Source of the DNA: an uncultured Candidatus Saccharibacteria bacterium
GTDB lineage: Bacteria > Patescibacteriota > Saccharimonadia > Saccharimonadales > Saccharimonadaceae
Assembly (NCBI GenBank): GCA_949101405.1
Contig: CARYFM010000002.1
Coordinates: forward strand, 45,674 to 109,673
Length of the DNA: 64,000 nucleotides
Direction: 5' to 3'
Shown: positions 1 to 8,049 of the stretch, piece by piece
Layout of the letters: each line of letters opens with the position of its first letter
How positions within the stretch are numbered: the stretch's first letter is position 1
Program-made: the position numbers and the translations under genes
The notes under the pieces: model-generated
Seen by the model: only the letters and a program-made list of their open reading frames with translations
What the model was told of the DNA's origin: nothing
The model's database searches: none

Positions 1-13
1 GCATGTTCGTAAT

Positions 14-802
14 ATGAGTCAGGCGTCGTTGACTAGCAAAATCTATGTTATAAATAATTTTTTACTTACTTCAGACCTGTCCAATTTGCGCAAAATCACC
101 AATCAAATGATTTTTGACTGGATTAGCGCTCAACAGACGAGAGGTAATACTGGCAGGTCAATCAATAATCGTCTTGCTCACTTGAAAGCAATGCTGCATT
201 GGCAACAGCAAATGAATCTTATAATGCCCAAGCTAAAACTCTCACTAATTACCAGAGTGAATGAACAACCACCACGTAAAGTAATTTTTACCAGAGAAGA
301 GATTGCACGAGTACTGTTGCAGTCTAACCAGATAGAGTGGCTATTGATTCACCTAGCTTTTGATTGTGGGCTGCGTATTAGCGAGATTAAAAATTTACAG
401 CTCAAACATCTCCGGGCAGACCAGATTACAGTTGTTGGTAAAGGCAAAAAACGTCGCTACGCTTATATATGTCCAGTGGTCAAAAGACGACTAGAGGCTT
501 GGATTTGCCAACATAAAATTCAGAAATATCTCTGGCCAAGTCAGATGTATCCCGATCTACCCTTATCAACCTGCACTTTGCGAAGCTATATGCAACAGGC
601 TTTTCGGCGCTGTGGTTACGAGGATTTTTGCCCTCATGACCTCAGGCATTCCTATGCTACAGACCTCAAACTTTTGGGAGTTCCTACACGGCAGATTCAG
701 GCTGGATTGGGGCACGCAACAGAAGCTGTTACTGAGAAATATCTGAGCGATTTGGATGGTTTTGACCTAAGAAATATCTACCAAGTTAAGTATTCACTCT
801 AG
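14..802 (+). CDS. Tyrosine recombinase (XerC/D-like integrase)
   Basis: Cuts and rejoins DNA through a phosphotyrosine intermediate. The N-terminal ~75 residues look like a SAM-like core-binding domain. The catalytic domain keeps the full set: Arg121 (GLRISEI), Lys near 144 in a GKGKKRR turn, His208-x-x-Arg211 (HDLRH), His234 (GLGHA) and the nucleophile Tyr243 (EKYLS). The frame is open to the window edge, so the true start may lie upstream; the ATG at 14 gives a slightly short but plausible protein. It could be the chromosomal dimer-resolution recombinase or a mobile-element integrase. Nothing in the sequence decides between these. It stands next to a surface-protein cluster, and the window carries dispersed surface-domain cassettes, so a role in their rearrangement is a possibility but is inference only. 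Confidence 0.85.
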   Translation: MSQASLTSKIYVINNFLLTSDLSNLRKITNQMIFDWISAQQTRGNTGRSINNRLAHLKAMLHWQQQMNLIMPKLKLSLITRVNEQPPRKVIFTREEIARVLLQSNQIEWLLIHLAFDCGLRISEIKNLQLKHLRADQITVVGKGKKRRYAYICPVVKRRLEAWICQHKIQKYLWPSQMYPDLPLSTCTLRSYMQQAFRRCGYEDFCPHDLRHSYATDLKLLGVPTRQIQAGLGHATEAVTEKYLSDLDGFDLRNIYQVKYSL

Positions 803-850
803 CATGTGGAAAACTTTTATAAAAATCTAAAAAAATATCCAAAAAATATG

Positions 851-879
851 TTGACTTAAGCATAACCGTCCTATATAAT
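851..879 (+). promoter_or_regulatory. Strong promoter of the 941 surface-protein gene
   Basis: TTGACT at 851-856 and TATAAT at 874-879 with a 17-bp spacer. The Shine-Dalgarno AAGGAG at 929-934 precedes the ATG at 941. Near-consensus elements suggest high expression. Confidence 0.8.
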
Positions 880-940
880 AACAATTACAAAGGTCATATA
901 AATAAACATGTCAAAATAGACAAATAAAAAGGAGAAAACT

Positions 941-1516
941 ATGTCTAAAATGTCAAAAGCTATCGCCGTCCTTGGCGTCGTAGCTGGTCTTGGCGTAGCT
1001 GCATTGCCACTTAGCTCGTATGCGGCGGACAACTATAGCCAAAGTGCCCAAGCGCAAGTTAAGGTGGAAGTTGGCGGTGCTATTTCCATCACGACTGACG
1101 CAACTGATGGCGTTGTCGACCTCGGTGAGATGAAAATCAACGGTGTTTCTACCACTAAAGATTTGAATGTTACTGTTAGCTCTAACAGCGAAATTGGTTA
1201 CGATCTGACCATCAAGAGCGCCACTACTGACACTTCTTTGAAGACTGCAGATGGTGCTGAGATTCCAGCTGATGCTAATATTGCTGCTGGTACTTCGGCT
1301 TGGGCTTATCGCTTGTACGAAGCTGACGGCACTACTCCAGCGGCTTGGACTGCAATCACTGCTGCCCCGGTCAACATCCTTAGCCATACAGCTGACGCTG
1401 GCAACACTGGCGCAATGACTGGCAACACGAAAGTTAACTTTGGCGCTTCCGCTAGCGGTACTCAGGCTGAAGGTATTTATACTGGTACCGTAGTCTTTAC
1501 TGCAACCGTTAAATAA
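941..1516 (+). CDS. Secreted beta-rich surface protein, probably abundant
   Basis: A 191-residue protein with a clear signal peptide: MSKMSK, a hydrophobic stretch, then a likely cleavage site after SSYA. The mature part is rich in Thr, Ala, Gly and Val. It contains VKVEVGGAISITT and ends in GIYTGTVVFTATVK, a beta-sandwich style seen in WxL-like and pilin-like surface proteins, but no WxL motif was found. It has a near-consensus promoter, a strong Shine-Dalgarno site and its own terminator, so it behaves as a highly expressed monocistronic gene. The next two genes encode DUF916-like proteins, which in Firmicutes partner WxL surface proteins; by analogy this could be their extracellular partner. 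No enzymatic motif is visible. Confidence 0.7.
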   Translation: MSKMSKAIAVLGVVAGLGVAALPLSSYAADNYSQSAQAQVKVEVGGAISITTDATDGVVDLGEMKINGVSTTKDLNVTVSSNSEIGYDLTIKSATTDTSLKTADGAEIPADANIAAGTSAWAYRLYEADGTTPAAWTAITAAPVNILSHTADAGNTGAMTGNTKVNFGASASGTQAEGIYTGTVVFTATVK

Positions 1517-1536
1517 TCTATCCATATAGATTCTTT

Positions 1537-1570
1537 AATCCCGTCCTCTCGCAGGGGCGGGATTTTTCTT
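1537..1570 (+). terminator. Rho-independent terminator after 941-1516
   Basis: Stem AATCCCG / CGGGATT followed by a T-rich tract. Confidence 0.8.
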
Positions 1571-1580
1571 GTGCTTTGTC

Positions 1581-1609
1581 TTGATTTCTTCAAACCAGTG
1601 CTATATAAT
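1581..1609 (+). promoter_or_regulatory. Promoter of the DUF916-like gene pair
   Basis: TTGATT at 1581-1586, 17-bp spacer, TATAAT at 1604-1609. AAGGAGGT lies just before the ATG at 1630. Confidence 0.7.
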
Positions 1610-1629
1610 TATAGGAAATAAGGAGGTCA

Positions 1630-2556
1630 ATGAAAGTTTTTCAATATTTGAAACATGTCTTGTTTGCGGTATTTGTATCCGTGACTATGGTAGTACTTGG
1701 TTCTGGTGCAGTACACGCTGACGAAATTCCAGATTATCGTTTACAAATCTCACCCGCCAAGGAAGATATTGGCGAACTCAAGCCTGGAGAGGTGCGCACA
1801 GGTAAATTCAAAGTTCAAAATACTGGCTCTAAGCAGTTTGAGTTTAAGGTTGGAGTTTCACCGTATACTGTCATTGACCAGCACTACACTCCAGATTACA
1901 ACAAGAACAATCAATATACCGATATCGTAAATTGGGTAACATTTTCTCAGGATTCTGGAACAGTTAGTCCAAATGGTGAAGTTGAGATTACTTACGAAAT
2001 CAAGGTACCAACTGATGTTTCTGCTGGTGGTCAGTATGCCCTGTTGACTGCAGAAACAGTTAGTGATCAAAATAACACAGGTGGTTCTGGCGTAGTTACA
2101 GTGAACCGGGTTGGTATGATTCTTTATTCTAATGTCCAAGGTAAAACTCGCAAGACTGGCTCTATTATCGAAAATAAAGTTCCAAGTTTCTTATTTAACC
2201 CTCCAGTGTCTGCCACTTCCATTGTGGAAAATACGGGTAACACGCACGCAAATGCTGAATATGTCTTACAAGTGTATCCATTGTTCGGTAATGAAGAAGT
2301 TTATACTAATGAAGAAAATCCAATGACACTGACTATCCTGCCAGAAACACAGCGTTTCAATACAGTTACTTGGCCTAACGCGCCACATCTTGGTATTTTC
2401 CGTGTCAAGCAGACTGTCACTATCTTTGGAGAAACCTCAGTGACTGAAAAAGTTGTATTCCTCTGTCCAATCTGGTTTATGTTTATTGTTCTAGCTATTA
2501 TTTTCTGTGCTATTTTCTGGATTGTCACTCGCATTCGTGCACGCAAAAATCGCTAA
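1630..2556 (+). CDS. DUF916-like membrane-anchored surface protein (first copy)
   Basis: A 308-residue protein with an N-terminal signal peptide ending near VHADE, an extracellular region of about 240 residues, and a C-terminal membrane helix (about 275-300) followed by a basic tail (RIRARKNR). The ectodomain has the features of the DUF916 / WxL-interacting family: LQISPAKEDIGELKPGE, FKVQNTGSKQFEFKV, ISYEIKVP-like and GGQYALL segments, then an immunoglobulin-like second domain (VENTGNTHANAEY). In Firmicutes such proteins bind peptidoglycan or WxL partners. The start is fixed by AAGGAGG five bases upstream. It is about 30 bp from its paralogue downstream and was probably co-transcribed and duplicated with it. 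Confidence 0.75.
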   Translation: MKVFQYLKHVLFAVFVSVTMVVLGSGAVHADEIPDYRLQISPAKEDIGELKPGEVRTGKFKVQNTGSKQFEFKVGVSPYTVIDQHYTPDYNKNNQYTDIVNWVTFSQDSGTVSPNGEVEITYEIKVPTDVSAGGQYALLTAETVSDQNNTGGSGVVTVNRVGMILYSNVQGKTRKTGSIIENKVPSFLFNPPVSATSIVENTGNTHANAEYVLQVYPLFGNEEVYTNEENPMTLTILPETQRFNTVTWPNAPHLGIFRVKQTVTIFGETSVTEKVVFLCPIWFMFIVLAIIFCAIFWIVTRIRARKNR

Positions 2557-2587
2557 TCAATAATAGGAGTTAGGAGGCTTATTTCAA

Positions 2588-3583
2588 ATGAAAAAAACTA
2601 TTAGTATGGTCCTTGCTGGGCTTATGGTTATAGCTGGGGCTGTAGGGTGGCCACAGGATGTACATGCCGAGGAAGAGGCATCCACGCCAGAAACTTGGCT
2701 ACAGTTATCACCAACCGCAGTTAATGTTACCCTGATGGGTGGAGATGTTCTAGAGGGAAAATCAGAAAAATGTCCAGCCAATGTCGAAGGTGGCTGTGTC
2801 ATGGAAGTCAAAAATATCGGTACCAAGGGCTTTCGCTATCGCGTTTATACTTCACCATATGTAGTTAAGGGTGAGAATTACGAGTTAGACTTTTCTGAGT
2901 CGTCCTCTACATCGTATACTCAAATTTCACGCTGGATCACTATTCTCAATGATAATGGTGAGTATGCCAAAGAAGCAGAATTTGCAATTGAACCAGGTGA
3001 AACCCAAACAATCCGTTATCGTATTGAAGTCCCAGAAGATGTACCTGGCGGTGCACAGTATGCTGTGATTTGGGCACAAACAATTGGCGCTGATGCAACT
3101 ACTAGCACTGGAGTACAGACTATTTCTCAAGCAGGTATGGTTATCTCTGGTCGTACCATTGGTAATACTGAACAGACCGCTGAAGTTTCCGACTACGGTT
3201 TTACACGATTTGCCTTAGGCGGTCCACTTCAAGCTAAGGCCACCATTAAAAATACTGGTAATACTGATTTTGACGCATATTATACTTACACTGCACGTAC
3301 TTTATTTGGTAAGGAGATTCATAGCGATAAGGGGTCAATTGCTACTTTTCCAGACACTGAATATCACGTTGACGTCAATTGGGAGAATCCACCACTTCTT
3401 GGCATTTTTCAGGTAGAATTCCGGGTTTCTGGCGCCGATACGGTAAAAACCGAGACTCATATTGTTGTGATTATGCCCATTTTCGTTATGGTTTTGTTAA
3501 TTTTATTGTTGACAGTTGTAATTGCTTGGATTATAATCATAATCAGAAAGCGCAAAGAGCGCAAAGCCCGTACCCTCGTGTAG
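2588..3583 (+). CDS. DUF916-like membrane-anchored surface protein (second copy)
   Basis: A 331-residue paralogue of the preceding protein. It has a signal peptide (MKKTISMVLAGLM..., cleaved near VHAEE), the same two-domain ectodomain (LQLSPTAVNVTL; MEVKNIGTKGFRYRV; YRIEVPEDVPGGAQYAVIWAQ; IKNTGNTDFDAYY), then a C-terminal membrane helix (about 298-322) and a basic tail. Two Cys residues near positions 59 and 67 (CPANVEGGC) could form a disulfide absent from the first copy. AGGAGG at 2572-2577 serves as the ribosome site. It probably shares a transcript with 1630-2556. Confidence 0.75.
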   Translation: MKKTISMVLAGLMVIAGAVGWPQDVHAEEEASTPETWLQLSPTAVNVTLMGGDVLEGKSEKCPANVEGGCVMEVKNIGTKGFRYRVYTSPYVVKGENYELDFSESSSTSYTQISRWITILNDNGEYAKEAEFAIEPGETQTIRYRIEVPEDVPGGAQYAVIWAQTIGADATTSTGVQTISQAGMVISGRTIGNTEQTAEVSDYGFTRFALGGPLQAKATIKNTGNTDFDAYYTYTARTLFGKEIHSDKGSIATFPDTEYHVDVNWENPPLLGIFQVEFRVSGADTVKTETHIVVIMPIFVMVLLILLLTVVIAWIIIIIRKRKERKARTLV

Positions 3584-3611
3584 TGGAATTCATGATGGTA
3601 TAGGTAGCCGT

Positions 3612-3632
3612 GATACTATTGCGAGTAGTATC
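3612..3632 (+). other. Hairpin in the 3583-3690 intergenic region
   Basis: Perfect 7-bp stem GATACTA (3612-3618) / TAGTATC (3626-3632) with a TTGCGAG loop. There is no T-tract, so it is not an obvious terminator. It may be a processing or stability element between 3583 and 3690. Confidence 0.4.
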
Positions 3633-3689
3633 CTGCGAGACGGCAGCTCAGCGAATTCAAACAAAAACTAAACAGAAAGAGTGTAGAGT

Positions 3690-4619
3690 ATGCAAAAAAC
3701 AAAGAAGCAACTTTTGGGCTTTGCTGGCTTAGCTGCTGTCGGTATAATGACGGCGGTGGCCTATGCTATGCCGGCCGCAGCGGTGGATACGCCCCCAAGC
3801 GCAGACAATAGCGTTAATCTGAATGTCACCGTTCGGAATGGCGTCAATAATGCTAGAATTTTGTCACCTCAAGATAAGAGTGTGACCGTTAACCCAGTCG
3901 TTCCAATTACTTATCAGTATGAAGAAACCACCAAAGTCGAAATGTATATTGAATACAAGGACGATAATGGTCAGCTTGTCAAAAAATTAGTTGACACATT
4001 TGCTCCGACCGATATTTCTGGTAGCCGTACCGTTAACCTTAACGTTACAAACTACACTGACCGCGAAAATGATTATAAAGTTATCGTTGTTGCTACTGAC
4101 GAACGGGGCTCAACTAGCGAAGATACCATTACTTTTAGCTACCGAGCTGTTAATGCCAACTTTGAGCCAAAACCAGCCATCAACGGTGACCCTATCATTG
4201 ATATCGAAGTAAACGGTGAAGTTGAACAGGTAATTGTTCATATCTATGATGAGGCTGGCAACCCGCTCTTTGTTGACAAAGACGGCAATGAAGTTCCAGT
4301 AGTGCTTAGTCGCGATGATATCGACCCAGCCACTGGCAAAATCATCAAGGATTTGCCATTCGGTGACTATAATGCAAAAGACGGTAAATATACCGCAGTT
4401 GTAGTAGCACGTAGCGCTGACGGTAATACAATATCCATGATTAGGCTAGATACTAATTACGCCTATGTTAATCCAAATGTACCCGATACTCCGGATACAG
4501 GTTTCACAATCAATAATCTCAACATTACCAGAGTAGACTATCTAGTTACGGGCTTGATTGTCTTTGGCATGGTTGCAGGTTTCGCGCTTTACCTAGTACG
4601 TCGCAAGAGTCGCCGCTAG
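3690..4619 (+). CDS. Cell-surface protein with Ig-like domains and sortase-like C-terminus
   Basis: A 309-residue exported protein. The signal peptide (MQKTKKQ then a hydrophobic run) is probably cut after AMPAAA. The ectodomain shows Ig-like or cadherin-like repeats (ILSPQDKSVTVNPVVPITYQY; YKVIVVATDERGSTSEDTITFSY; YTAVVVARSADGNTIS). The C-terminus has the order typical of sortase substrates: TPDTG near residue 270, about 12 polar residues, a hydrophobic helix (LVTGLIVFGMVAGFALYLV) and the positive tail RRKSRR. TPDTG differs from canonical LPxTG, so anchoring is inferred. No enzymatic residues are seen. An adhesive or scaffold role fits the neighbourhood. Confidence 0.75.
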   Translation: MQKTKKQLLGFAGLAAVGIMTAVAYAMPAAAVDTPPSADNSVNLNVTVRNGVNNARILSPQDKSVTVNPVVPITYQYEETTKVEMYIEYKDDNGQLVKKLVDTFAPTDISGSRTVNLNVTNYTDRENDYKVIVVATDERGSTSEDTITFSYRAVNANFEPKPAINGDPIIDIEVNGEVEQVIVHIYDEAGNPLFVDKDGNEVPVVLSRDDIDPATGKIIKDLPFGDYNAKDGKYTAVVVARSADGNTISMIRLDTNYAYVNPNVPDTPDTGFTINNLNITRVDYLVTGLIVFGMVAGFALYLVRRKSRR

Positions 4620-4639
4620 ACTTAGATTCTAAAATATAA

Positions 4640-4673
4640 AACTACCGGTAGTGAGTGAATGCCGGTAGTTTTT
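4640..4673 (+). terminator. Rho-independent terminator after 3690-4619
   Basis: Stem AACTACCGG (4640-4648) / CCGGTAGTT (4662-4670) followed by TTT. Confidence 0.85.
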
Positions 4674-4681
4674 GCCACATA

Positions 4682-4710
4682 TTGACCATACAGAGATTTA
4701 GTGATAAAAT
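4682..4710 (+). promoter_or_regulatory. Promoter of 4743-5378
   Basis: TTGACC at 4682-4687 and TAAAAT at 4705-4710, spacer 17 bp. Confidence 0.6.
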
Positions 4711-4742
4711 AGTGGAAAGTGGAGCAAATTTTGGGAGAAAAA

Positions 4743-5378
4743 ATGCGACACACGCGACTTTTGATTAGTTTTGTCACTATCTTAGCTATGAGTAGTGCCC
4801 TCTGGGTAAATTACACTTTTGCTATGGGCACTGATGAAACGCTAACCCCTGACCAAAACCAAGAAACGACACCTGATTACGAAGAATCCGACAATTCGAG
4901 TAATACTTCCGGCAACGCCCCTATTGGCGGTGGATCTAACGCTGATAATGAGCAGGAACCTGCCCCAGACAAGCCAGAAGAGCCAGAAATTCCCACTATT
5001 ACTCAACCAGTTCCGCAACCTGAAGATACCGATGTGGCTCCATCCACTCCAGATACTAAGCCTTCTACTCAAGCTCCTGTTGTGCCGCCGGTTCAGACAC
5101 CACGGCCGAACATCTCTGGGAATACCTCATCCAGTAATCAAACACCAGTTAATGGCTTCGCCCAACCGGAGTTAGACCAACCTGTAGTCGCGGAAGATAG
5201 CACCGAAGCTGAATCTACTATTGATGTTCCTCAGACCGGTCTCACAGAAATGACATCGTCTACCTTTAATCCATTTGCCTTTGCTATGCTTGTTTTGACT
5301 GGAATCACTATTGCCTCTGCTGGCGTCATTGTCGTGTTACTTGGCAAGGCTGCGCGACGAGAACGGGAAATATTGTAA
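4743..5378 (+). CDS. Proline-rich surface protein with VPQTG sorting signal
   Basis: A 211-residue exported protein. The ATG at 4743 is preferred over the in-frame GTG at 4719, because GGGAG at 4733-4737 is correctly spaced for it and the signal peptide (MRHTRLLIS..., cut near FAMG) then starts cleanly. The mature part is almost wholly low-complexity Pro/Thr/Glu/Ser/Asn, like a cell-wall-spanning stalk. Near the C-terminus is VPQTG, an LPxTG variant, then a hydrophobic helix and the charged tail AARRERE, the classic sortase-substrate order. Together with the preceding TPDTG protein it implies a sortase in the genome; none is visible in this window. Confidence 0.7.
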   Translation: MRHTRLLISFVTILAMSSALWVNYTFAMGTDETLTPDQNQETTPDYEESDNSSNTSGNAPIGGGSNADNEQEPAPDKPEEPEIPTITQPVPQPEDTDVAPSTPDTKPSTQAPVVPPVQTPRPNISGNTSSSNQTPVNGFAQPELDQPVVAEDSTEAESTIDVPQTGLTEMTSSTFNPFAFAMLVLTGITIASAGVIVVLLGKAARREREIL

Positions 5379-5389
5379 GTGTAAAGTTC

Positions 5390-5418
5390 TTCACATTTTA
5401 GCAATTCTGTGATATAAT
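5390..5418 (+). promoter_or_regulatory. Promoter of the tRNA-Val/tRNA-Lys pair
   Basis: TTCACA at 5390-5395, 17-bp spacer, TATAAT at 5413-5418. Confidence 0.7.
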
Positions 5419-5441
5419 CAAAGACATAAGACAGGCAAATT

Positions 5442-5518
5442 GGGCTGTTAGCTCAGTTGGCTAGAGCGCGTCTTTGACGTAGACGAGGTCAGAGGTTCGA
5501 ATCCTCTATGGCCCACCA
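5442..5518 (+). tRNA. tRNA-Val (anticodon GAC)
   Basis: Complete cloverleaf. Acceptor GGGCTGT pairs with ATGGCCC, the anticodon loop TTGACGT gives GAC, the T-arm contains GGTTCGAATCC, and the 3' CCA is encoded. Confidence 0.95.
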
Positions 5519-5539
5519 GCGTGTCTTAGTAGGCTTCCT

Positions 5540-5616
5540 GGGTCGGTAGCTCAGTTGGTTAGAGCACGGGCCTTTTAAGCCCGGTGTCGAGAGTTCGAGC
5601 CTCTCCCGACTCACCA
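5540..5616 (+). tRNA. tRNA-Lys (anticodon TTT)
   Basis: Acceptor GGGTCGG / CCGACTC, anticodon loop CTTTTAA, T-arm GAGTTCGAGCC, encoded CCA. Shares a transcript with tRNA-Val. Confidence 0.95.
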
Positions 5617-5667
5617 TATTAGGACGTCACGTTTGATACAAAACGATATCCATTAAGCCTACATAAG

Positions 5668-5705
5668 CCAAAAGAAAACCCCTATAAAATGGGGTTTTCT
5701 TTTGG
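5668..5705 (+). terminator. Terminator of the tRNA pair
   Basis: 15-bp perfect stem CCAAAAGAAAACCCC (5668-5682) / GGGGTTTTCTTTTGG (5691-5705). U-rich in the descending arm. Confidence 0.8.
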
Positions 5706-5793
5706 TTCAGGTATAAATTTAATCCATTGAGTGATAAATTCATCAATAAATTCGGCAATAGGTAAATAAAAAATTAGAGCCTCATTTTACACG

Positions 5794-6249
5794 TTGCACC
5801 CAACTTTTATCATTTGCACCCGCTTGCACCACATTGCATCTGCGCAGGTCTGGAAGCCAACCACGCCTGATGAAAAGAAAAGGTACGCCTGCATGGGCAA
5901 AGATGCAGTACAGTATACCCTGCCGAAAGATAATGCCTACCGTATTATAATAGAAAACACAATGCAGGGGCCATTATGCTTTAAGTCTTTTGAGGCGGTT
6001 CTGGGGGATTATAAAATTGGGAGGACATATAACATTTACACGCTTCCTGATACAGCATACAGTATGGATAAGGAAATACAGTTCACCATCAAAATTCCAT
6101 CGGATATTTATAAAAAAGACCGGGAGTACAAGATGATTTGCGTTACAAAGGACGGACAGCCAATTGTTTACAATGACCTAGATACCAATCCAGAAACCAT
6201 CACGGTTAAGACAAACAAGTTCTACGCTTATGCGTTGATTTACAGGTAA
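5794..6249 (+). pseudogene. C-terminal fragment of a secreted protein, probably transferred
   Basis: The open frame covers 151 residues but has no ribosome site and no signal peptide at its first ATG. From about residue 20 it reads like the C-terminal end of a Gram-positive secreted or lipoprotein-type protein (SFEAVLGDYKIGRTYNIYTL; IKIPSDIYKKDREYKMICV; TITVKTNKFYAYALIYR). The beginning overlaps sequence with no recognisable coding character. I read it as the surviving 3' part of a gene acquired from a Firmicutes-like donor; an intact short protein starting at an internal Met is less likely. The family resemblance is from memory, not a search. Confidence 0.45.
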
Positions 6250-6327
6250 AAATATTGAGGACATACAGGTGAACTCTATTGAGGACATCCTATATGCCCT
6301 CAATGCACCAAACCGCTCCAGTGCTAT

Positions 6328-7182
6328 TCACCAGGTTAAAAGTATAATCGAAGTGTGTACCAATAAAGAGATAGCTGCAATAGTTATAAGTACGCCTAAA
6401 ATGCAACAAATATGAGCTACAAGTAACGGTAATTTTCGTATATGATGTGTTAGATATAAGATGACCGTTTTTATGGATTGGGAAATTGCGATTACTGTGA
6501 ACATTATGCATAAAAACATAAGAGGAATCCCAATAAGCCCAGACCCGGTATGATGTTCAATGACGCTCGAAACTATCATCTCATGGTTCCCATAGGAAAG
6601 AAGCAGTGCCAAAAGCGCATATATCAACACCAGCTTTGCTCTTTCCCTCAGCAGGTCTGTATCGCTTTGCTGGCTCTGCTGGTATAATTGCGTACTATTA
6701 TATCTCTCGTTCTCAGGGCACTTTAATATATGATTATAAATAATCCGAGAAGTTAAAAGAACAGAAAATTCTATGCTCATAAACAGCAAGAACAGCCATA
6801 TGTATGGGGACATATTTTTCCCGCTGGGTATCACTACCCACATAATGCTGGATAGAAAAACCACGAATGACGCACATATACTCCAGCCAGCCAAAGTTTT
6901 AATCCGCATGTGGTTGCCTGCGCCTATTTTCGCTGCGGAATTTCTTACTAAGGCATATACCGCAGCGATTAGCAAAATTGTTGCTAATGGGAATGAGAAA
7001 AGGAAGAGTATTACGCCCGCCCATGCAAATTCCAATCCTGCAAGGTCACCCGCAAAGCAGAACGCGCCAAGAGTACTTATAATTAATAAAATCCAGTTTA
7101 TCTCTTCCAGGAACAGTACCCGTGATGGCTTGATTATTTTCTGGCTCACTATCGCTGTGTCTGAGTTAATATTGTCTTGCAT
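6328..7182 (-). CDS. Multi-pass membrane protein of unknown function
   Basis: 284 residues with about seven hydrophobic helices: roughly 28-45, 50-75, 100-118, 125-145, 185-200, 215-232 and 250-280. A polar, Gln-rich loop (about residues 160-182) lies between the fourth and fifth. No enzymatic motif was recognised. AGGAA lies upstream of the ATG. The gene converges on the truncated gene at 5794-6249, and its codon and residue style differs from the surrounding housekeeping genes. The two together look like a transferred patch. A transport or immunity role is possible but unsupported. Confidence 0.6.
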   Translation of the reverse strand: MQDNINSDTAIVSQKIIKPSRVLFLEEINWILLIISTLGAFCFAGDLAGLEFAWAGVILFLFSFPLATILLIAAVYALVRNSAAKIGAGNHMRIKTLAGWSICASFVVFLSSIMWVVIPSGKNMSPYIWLFLLFMSIEFSVLLTSRIIYNHILKCPENERYNSTQLYQQSQQSDTDLLRERAKLVLIYALLALLLSYGNHEMIVSSVIEHHTGSGLIGIPLMFLCIMFTVIAISQSIKTVILYLTHHIRKLPLLVAHICCILGVLITIAAISLLVHTSIILLTW

Positions 7183-7495
7183 ATTTGTTCCTGTTTAGGC
7201 TTGATATTAGCTGCCTGCCGCCACAAAAAGCGACACCGCAAGGTGTCGAATCCGTTCATAACCGCGTATAGAATATGCTGATTATTTATGCGATGCCGCT
7301 AAACTGCAACATATTCCTCTAGCGTTTTTTAACTTTTACGCAAATAAAAACGGTTATCTAAACTGATTCGACAATCCCATTATACCATTTTTCCTGTAAT
7401 GCTAGTGTTTTTTATGCGTGACACTTGATGAGCAGATACTGTATGACAGTCAATACGGCGACTGGGGCTTTACACCATGGCGGTTGTCCCAATCC
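7183..7495. other. Intergenic region with a minus-strand hairpin
   Basis: About 310 bases without a convincing gene. It contains a perfect hairpin CGACACC (7231-7237), loop GCAA, GGTGTCG (7242-7248). On the minus strand this is followed by CTTTTTG, a possible terminator or attenuator just upstream of the membrane-protein gene. A short plus-strand reading QYGDWGFTPWRL near 7450-7486 may be a gene remnant. Nothing else was identified. Confidence 0.4.
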
Positions 7496-7696
7496 TCACA
7501 TCCCTAATACAGTACTCAGGCAGCGGAGGGGGAAAGCGTTATTGTGATAAAAAGCATATCGTGGCGATACGCTAGATGTAAACATCAAACCAAGATTCAT
7601 ATTATTACTAGAATTAAATGACGACCAATGGAAACCACCTATCCCTGGGTATTCTATAATACCATACGTAATACGTACATACCCGCTGCGCACGAA
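7496..7696 (-). repeat. FISUMP-like variable cassette 1 (class 1 end)
   Basis: Minus-strand open stretch encoding FVRSGYVRI ... GGFHWSSFN ... AFPLRCLSTVLGM then TGA. The 15-bp 5' box (read on minus TTCGTGCGCAGCGGG) is at 7682-7696, and the conserved 3' box is at about 7499-7534. It corresponds to only the last ~65 residues of a FISUMP / C-type-lectin-like domain. It has no N-terminal part, signal peptide or ribosome site. The cassette is head-to-head with cassette 2, with two related hairpins between them. The middle residues are the most divergent of the set. A silent donor is the likeliest reading; a decayed gene end is the alternative. Confidence 0.75.
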
Positions 7697-7790
7697 GCCT
7701 TCAAAAATTAGAAAAATTTGAAGGCTCTATTTTGCCATAACAGGGGCGATTGTTGGAATCAACCTTCAAAATTTTGCAAAAAATTGAAGG
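7696..7790. repeat. Twin hairpins between cassettes 1 and 2
   Basis: Two hairpins share the same stem sequence: AGCCTTCAAA (7696-7705) / TTTGAAGGCT (7717-7726), and CCTTCAA (7763-7769) / TTGAAGG (7784-7790). Each abuts the 5' side of a cassette, as a terminator or insulator would. Confidence 0.65.
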
Positions 7791-7816
7791 CTAGCAAGGT
7801 GACAAAAACGCTCATT

Positions 7817-8032
7817 TTCGTGCGCAGCGGGTTTGTTGATTTGCCTAATACTGATAGTACTTTAAGATATACTGGCACTAATAGTGACTACTGGTCATCA
7901 CGCTCCTATTTAACGCCCATCTTCGCATATTATTTTGATAATAATCCTGATGGCGTCTATTCTTCAGGCGGTCCAAATAACCGTTGGTACGCTTTCCCCC
8001 TCCGCTGCCTGAGTACTGTATTAGGGATGTGA
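7817..8032 (+). repeat. FISUMP-like variable cassette 2 (class 1 end)
   Basis: Plus-strand stretch FVRSGFVDLP ... RYTGTNSDYWSSRSY ... NNRWYAFPLRCLSTVLGM then TGA. The 5' box TTCGTGCGCAGCGGG is at 7817-7831, and the conserved 3' box ends at the stop. The stop lies in GATGTGAGGAG, where TGA overlaps a Shine-Dalgarno-like sequence. The frame remains open upstream through non-homologous sequence, but no domain body precedes it. Confidence 0.75.
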
Positions 8033-8049
8033 GGAGAAAAATATAAATG

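Noticed and set aside
953..1525. 190-residue minus-strand frame across the surface gene at 941
   Set aside because: Antisense artefact of a low-complexity gene with good sense-strand signals.
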